Origin: Icerya purchasi
Lineage: Eukaryota > Arthropoda > Insecta > Hemiptera > Monophlebidae
DNA: 64,000 bases
Direction of reading: 5' to 3'
NCBI GenBank assembly: GCA_039619475.1
Contig: CM077115.1
Location: forward strand, 442,588,792-442,652,791
This document shows positions 59,101 to 64,000 of the stretch, piece after piece. How positions within the stretch are numbered: the stretch's first letter is position 1; every line of letters begins with the position of its first letter. The notes beneath the pieces are model-generated. The model made no database searches. It was not told where the DNA came from and saw only the letters and a program-made list of their open reading frames with translations. The translations under genes and the position numbers were made by a program.

Positions 59101-60812
59101 TGACTCAAAAATATCGCATAACCTTAAAAAATGTTTGATTTCAGTTTATAGCAGAATGTAAAGCAATAAGAATACTATCGATTTTTACATCGTCATCGTT
59201 GGAAATGTAAACAAAATACGTAAAATATAATTCTAAGCCTTCAGAATGTGCTGCAAATTAAAAGTAGAGCAAAAAAAAATCGTAAGCAATACTTAATCAT
59301 TAAAATGACAGCATTTGTTTTCGTTTTTGTGTACAAAAATACTTTTAATTTCACTTAATAGCAATCTTATAATTCCTAGTCGCCATAGTACGTTCAAAAA
59401 TAGAAAACTTTTATCACATCGTAAAGAAAAGATTAAAGCGCAAGCACCTAAAACAAATAGTTTTCACTCCTAATACATAAAAACCCACCTGTTTATGGTT
59501 TTTGCAAAAATATTCTAATTAAATCGTCTCGAAACCAGTAAATGCAGCTTGGTAAAGCTAGACGGCTGTGGTCCAGTTCTAACGCATAAGCTTGTGCGAT
59601 AGAGATGCAATTTGTATAGAATTAGGTTAATGTTTCTAAAATGGCGTCGAGTTGGGATCATCGTCACATAGAAGCCATGTTTGACAATGTTACAAATTGT
59701 TATTTATTGTTCATTTTTGTACATAAAAACTACTATACATATCGGAAAATGAATAGTTACAACTTGTATAATATTTGACCAACTATTTTTGTGCATTTGT
59801 ACAGAAATATCACCTTTACAAATAAAATTTGTCAAGGAAGCACTTACTTATCGATTTAAATAAATTTAATTGAACTTAATTACTTACCTATTAGGCGAAC
59901 GAAAGGAAAATGAAGAACGGTGAGAGATGAAATAGTAACAATTTCTATAATATCTACACAAGAAAAACTTCGGTACTTTACACCCGTTAAATTCTATAAT
60001 ATTGGATGAAATAAGTATGTATGTAAAATAAAATCTCGTAATCAAACACGTGGTATCGTAAATCTAACTTCAGTTTATTACACTCGTCATCTCGTCGATT
60101 TTCTCGAAGCACTGCCGGTCTTTATAAAATCATGTCTCTCACGACTATCTCTAACCGAATACCGACAATGTTTCTAGAAAAATCTTAATGTTATTCAGAG
60201 TGGCGATTACCCTGCCTGTCTGCACTCTACGCATCAAAATCACAAACAGTGTCATAAAAAACATTTTTTTTTTTTCTAGCAGCTCAACGATGATGATCGG
60301 TTCCTTTCAACGAAACTGTTTTTGCACACTTTCTCTCTCTCCCATCAATATATATTCTCCGTCACTCATCTCATCATTGATTGTAAATTGTCGCCACTTA
60401 CTTAATTTACACACGCTTATGCAATTACAGAGTCTCCTGCATATACAGCCACAATACGTTTTTCTGAAATTCTTCACTATAATGCCGAAAACAAATCATA
60501 GATCGCGTCCCTTAAAACGCTTAGAATTTTTCGTTTCCGGAGAAATTTAGGGATAAAGAAATTATACAAACACTCTTACATATATAGAAATGTAATGTTG
60601 TGTAAAAATTTCAAGTCAATCCATCCACTACTTTTCAGGTTTTGCGGCCAAAAACATACGCCGTTTCATTTTTATATATATATATACATATATATGCATA
60701 TATCGATTTTTTTTTGATTTTTGAATTAAAAAATCACGGTGCTCGCCGCCGCCCCTTTTCGTATGCCGCCCGGGGCCATGGCCCCCTCGGCACCCCCCAC
60801 GCTACGCCACTG
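56199..60812 (-). mobile_element. hAT transposon (ZMYM1-like transposase), complete ends
   Basis: 4614 bp. The ends CAGCGGCGTAGCGTAGG and (complement of the right end) CAGTGGCGTAGCGTGG form short imperfect TIRs, followed inside by GC-rich subterminal DNA. An 8 bp duplication CGTAACTC is at 56191-56198 and 60813-60820. The transposase frame lies on the minus strand (58878-56349). Its upstream 1.9 kb (58879-60740) is non-coding as far as I can see. It is inserted in a unit of the ~325 bp tandem repeat. Confidence 0.95.
56349..58878 (-). pseudogene. hAT transposase (zinc finger MYM-type protein 1-like), frameshifted
   Basis: ATG at 58878. The first frame (to 57823) has a basic N-terminus KRTKESGAYYRNKKKEKEEN, then a TTF-type zinc finger region (FCFYCRLFENA, WKLNPKVANHELSAQHH). 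A one-base shift near 57880 leads to SPQIQNEFIEIFGKKVR, YYSVIFDRTPDISHKDQTS, CRGQAYDNATTMAG and VPCSNHSLNLVC, the DUF4371/RNase H-like core with catalytic Asp and the CxxH-type insertion. A second shift near 57345 gives FFSTSTHRWEVL and DTRWSARGDSV; a third near 56930 and a TAG near 56774 precede the C-terminal dimerisation block SAISNASCERSFSKLKLIKN. About 830 codons in total, nearly complete but inactive in this copy. Confidence 0.92.
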
Positions 60813-61250
60813 CGTAACTCATACAGAACCGGTTGTGGAATTTTTTAAAAACTTTTTTCTTAAAACTTGATTTTCACATTTTTCAAAATTTGGGCCATTT
60901 AATTTTAAAATTTTGGGTGTCTCGTATTTTTCCTATAGTATAGCGATTGAAATACATTATTTAAAAAAAAAAAAATCACCCTCCCCAGTTATCATGGAAA
61001 TAGCTGTGGACTTTTTTTACTGCTTTAGGCGTGTATTTTCCCAAATTTCAGTCTCCAAATATCAAAACTTTTCGAATTCTATATTTTTGCTGTATTCCAG
61101 AGACCTTAGTATGCAGGTTAAAAAGAAAATCAATACCGTAACTTATGTAGAACTGGCTCCGGAATTTTTTTTAAAAAAATTTCTTGAAACTTGATTTTCA
61201 CATTTTTCAAAATTTTGGGCCCTTTAATTTTAGACTTGTGAGAATTTCAT
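60813..61250. repeat. ~325 bp tandem repeat, inverted copies
   Basis: Reverse complement of the 12905-13655 unit: TTTCAAAATT(T)GGGCC, AGCTGTGGACTTTTTTT, GTCTCCAAATATC, AGAGACCTTAGTATGCAGG, AAATCAATACCGTAACT. CGTAACT recurs at 60813 and 61136 (about 323 bp apart). The left hAT flank (56110-56198) is another piece of it. Confidence 0.85.
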
Positions 61251-61588
61251 AATTTTTTTTATGATCTCACGAAGAAAATACTTCGATTGCAAAAAAATAT
61301 GTATATATGTTATGCCTAAGATGAATGAACAATGCGAAATCTGGAATATGATCAACATGGGAAGAAATTAAATGGTTGGACACCTGATCAGACATTCAGA
61401 ATGAATGACAACATTAATCGAAGGAATGATAAAAGGAAGAAGAAGTAAAAGCAGATCAAGACTTTGATATATGCATCAAGTATAAACGGTGAAAGTTATG
61501 TCACCATAAAACCATGTGTCTGCTTCTGAAGACGGATCTAACATGGCCATACTAATACATACCAACCATAAGGTTGAGGCGAGAAAGA

Positions 61589-61720
61589 AGGTGTATCTAT
61601 CAATTGACAACAGAGTAGTACTCGTCTGCACAGTTAATGTATACGTTCAGTTGTATATTAGTTTTTTATGTACATTATTTACTTCCAAATCGTCATCCTT
61701 TATTTTGAAACTGCTGCAAT
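61589..61720 (+). repeat. Dispersed repeat, copy 2
   Basis: Same order of blocks as 42355-42475 in opposite orientation (ATCAATTGACAACAGAGTA, GTTCAGTTG, TTACTTCCAAATCGTC). Copy 1 lies in the LRIG intron; this one is at the left edge of the Gypsy relic. Confidence 0.7.
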
Positions 61721-61829
61721 TGACGGCGACAAATATTCCATGTAGAATGATTGATGCTTTAGAGGAAATAATACAACCATAACTGGAAGAGACACTGAAA
61801 CCTTAGCATACATAGCAATTTCGGCTAAC

Positions 61830-63490
61830 AGGATATATAACAGAGCATCATATTCAACATGGAATCCTTAGAGCAGATTTTTTAGCCAACTTCAAATTAG
61901 TCTGTGATTTTGTATATTTTTATCTAGTGGATGGTCACAAATTAACATCAGTAAAAAGAAAGAAAAGCATAATGTTACACACATCTTAGAGATTGTGGGA
62001 CGGCCAATAGTAACAAAACCTTAGCAGATTATTTGAGCGATGTTTTTTGTTGTTTCTGCTGCTGGCGAGTAATCAAAATAAACCGTAAAACCTTAGCAAT
62101 TGCAATCAGATATCCTTCATTGTGTCAGGGCAGAAGTAAAGTATTATGTAAACTAGGAATTACATAATCATCATGGAGCGTTTGGAGTTCACCTGTGGTT
62201 ATAGTAAATAAGAAGAATGACACCATCCGACTATGCCGCGATTATTGCAATCGAAATACAGTTACAAACCGAGATGAATATTCCATGCCAAGACCCCAGG
62301 ATGCAACAGCGTTTCTAAATGTGATGATAACTTTTTCTAACACTGATATTCTTTTTTCCCTGTAGTACCATACTCAGTTTCTGAGTGTAAGCAACTACCT
62401 ATTTGTACATTCCAGCTGTATAGATATAGGTAGTAGTGCTATACATGTATATTATAATATACCAGTGGCAGAAACAGACTGAGAAAAACCAGTAATCATG
62501 CTTCTCTGTGATTTATACAAACGTGTTCACATGCCATTTAGATTGGGCAAAAACACTGAAAACTTGGCAATAATTTATGGATGAATTATTAAATCATATC
62601 TTCCTTACTTCAATGTTATTTTGGTTTTTAGCAAAACTAACCGAATTAAACATTAATATGGCCAAGTTGCATTTCATACAGTTGAAAATATCATTTCTAA
62701 AATGTGAAATAGATAAAAACGGTTTCCAAGCTACAGAAGAATGCTGCCAAGTGATCAGAATATGAACGATCTGGAACCATTGCTCACTAAGATCACAGCT
62801 GGACACTATGAAGAATATTTAAAGCTATTTACAAAATTTATTAAAAAGATATACTCAAGCAAAATAATGAACAAAAGAACTGGAAGCAGCATATAAATGA
62901 GCAAAGAAACAATTATTAAAAATAATCAAACTAACTTTTCCAGATCTGGCAGTAGAGCTACATCATAACGGATGCGTCAGATTATGCAGTGGGCGCATGT
63001 TTCGAACAACACAACATGATGAATGCCAAATGGTAAAGAAGGGACTTTACAGTTTACACAGACCATAAGTTGTTAACACTTTGATAATTGCGCGGAAGTA
63101 AGAAAAATGTAACACAAGTAATTGAATGCATCTTGTAGTTTTCTCCAAAATTGGAGGATATCTGTGAAGAAATTCCAGTTAATGAAAATACAGTAATACA
63201 AAATCATTGATTCAAGAATTTCCAATAACTAGCATGTTTCAACAATTGCATGTTGATATCATTAGATCATTGCATTTAGCATGTAAAAAGAACGGTATAT
63301 TATCTGATTGTAAATGGCAGAGTGGAATGCTTGTATCATATGTTGAAAATAGTTTTATGTGAAAAATAGCTGGCTGCATGTGTTGCCAATCGTTTTACTG
63401 AGACTACACACAGCAATAAAAGCAGATGCAAATACCAACAGTGCAGGTGGTGTTTGGCAAAGAACTGCAGGCTCCAGGTACATTGTTTTA
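61830..63490 (+). mobile_element. Decayed Ty3/Gypsy retrotransposon pol
   Basis: In order on the plus strand: HGILRADFLANFKLVCDF (61858 on; end of the protease), SSPVVIVNKKNDTIRLCRDY with YSMPRPQDA (62186-62300; RT block 1), TELNINMAKLHFIQLKISFL (62640-62700; RT end), ITDASDYAVGACFEQ (62965-63009; RNase H), FTVYTDHKLLTL, then FQQLHVDIIRSL (63236 on; integrase core start). Stops, frameshifts and missing RT catalytic blocks show long decay. At 62365-62470 a SINE-like piece interrupts RT. LTRs not seen. Confidence 0.85.
62365..62470. repeat. SINE tail copy inside the Gypsy relic
   Basis: AGTACCATACTCAGTTTCTG ... CAGATATAGGTAGT-like text matches 45925-46010 of the SINE at moderate divergence and same plus-strand orientation. 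Confidence 0.65.
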
Positions 63491-63504
63491 GGCGACAATA
63501 TTGT

Positions 63505-64000
63505 AAGAAGCGTTAAAGGAAGATGATGGAAAAATCAGAGTAAATGGGGTTATTATTAATAACATCCGATATGCTGATGGTAGTTCGGTACTAGCCAACA
63601 TTCACACAGAATTACAAATGATGATAAAATCGTTAAGTATGGTGAAAAATATGTATTATCAATAGATAGATCAAATACAATTCTTTAAAAAACTAAGGAA
63701 ATTTGAATAAAAATGAAAGGTAAAAAATTGAAACAGGTTATATCATTTGCATACTTAGGTGCAATTCTTAATGAAAGTAGTACCTCAGTAAAAGAAATTA
63801 GAAGTTGTAGAGAACAAGCAAGAAGAGCACCTATAGGGATGAAAAATTTATTCGCTAAAAAAGAGCTCAATATGGAATTACAACTTAGACTCCTGAAATG
63901 CTATAATTACTCTATTTTATTATATGGATGCAAATCTTGGTCAATGAATCAGACTCGGGATAAACATTTTAAGGCTTTGAGCTTTATCTCTATCAATATA
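63505..64000 (+). mobile_element. RTE-like LINE fragment running off the window
   Basis: The plus strand reads VIINNIRYADGSSVLANIH (RT motif C, YADG in place of YADD), then VISFAYLGAILNESSTSV, LNMELQLRLLKCYNYSILLY and GCKSWSMNQ. It lines up with 34500-34960 of the 31.8 kb LINE in layout but is a distinct family. The 5' end is lost at the Gypsy relic. Confidence 0.8.

Noticed and set aside
60188..60550. 120 aa plus-strand ORF inside the hAT element
   Set aside because: No recognisable motif, opposite strand to the transposase, and typical of chance frames.
1..64000. CRISPR arrays, operons or bacterial-type promoters
   Set aside because: No direct repeat-spacer pattern; the DNA is eukaryotic, with spliced genes.

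Overview
The window is AT-rich nuclear DNA of an animal, almost certainly an insect (perhaps hemipteran; that order-level guess is weak). The reasons are spliced genes with GT-AG introns up to about 7.6 kb, insect-type LINE, SINE, hAT and Tc1/mariner remains, and many microsatellites and poly(T) runs. No bacterial or organellar gene is present. Only two conventional host genes could be assembled, and they converge tail to tail.

Region 1 (1-14.4 kb, + strand): the last three coding exons of glucose-6-phosphate dehydrogenase (3485-3690, 9813-9973, 14115-14223). The phases fit exactly and the stop is at 14221-14223; the rest of the gene lies off the left edge. Its introns hold fragments of at least six LINEs (RNase H-bearing, CR1/L2-like, Jockey-like, RTE-like), a tRNA-derived repeat, a foldback element and a ~0.33-0.35 kb tandem repeat. 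Region 2 (14.4-20.9 kb): gene-free DNA between the two 3' ends, notable for three long inverted repeats. Region 3 (20.9-48.3 kb, - strand): a complete 13-exon LRIG-family gene (leucine-rich repeats plus three Ig domains plus one transmembrane helix; Drosophila lambik is the likely counterpart). The exon model sums to 3168 nt, 1055 codons plus stop, with every junction in phase. Its introns carry a mariner relic, Tc1-like and IS630-type relics, a 3.5 kb RTE-like LINE with an 11 bp target-site duplication, and several small repeats.

Region 4 (48.3-52.4 kb): mostly AT-rich spacer, with one odd locus at 50806-51561 (-). It is a 251-codon secreted-looking helical frame interrupted by three stop codons. 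Region 5 (52.4-61.3 kb): two well-bounded elements side by side. The first is an LTR retrotransposon (52454-56109) whose 596 bp LTRs look identical, with a 5 bp TSD, whose only gene is a long Gag-like frame with no reverse transcriptase or integrase. The second is a 4.6 kb hAT transposon (56199-60812) with an 8 bp TSD, inserted into a unit of the same tandem repeat seen at 12.9 kb. Region 6 (61.3-64 kb): a decayed Ty3/Gypsy pol interrupted by a SINE-like tail, then an RTE-like LINE running off the right edge.

The host genes are unrelated in function: one is pentose-phosphate metabolism, the other a membrane receptor-type protein. The most unusual items are the apparently young Gag-only LTR element and the stop-interrupted secreted-protein frame.
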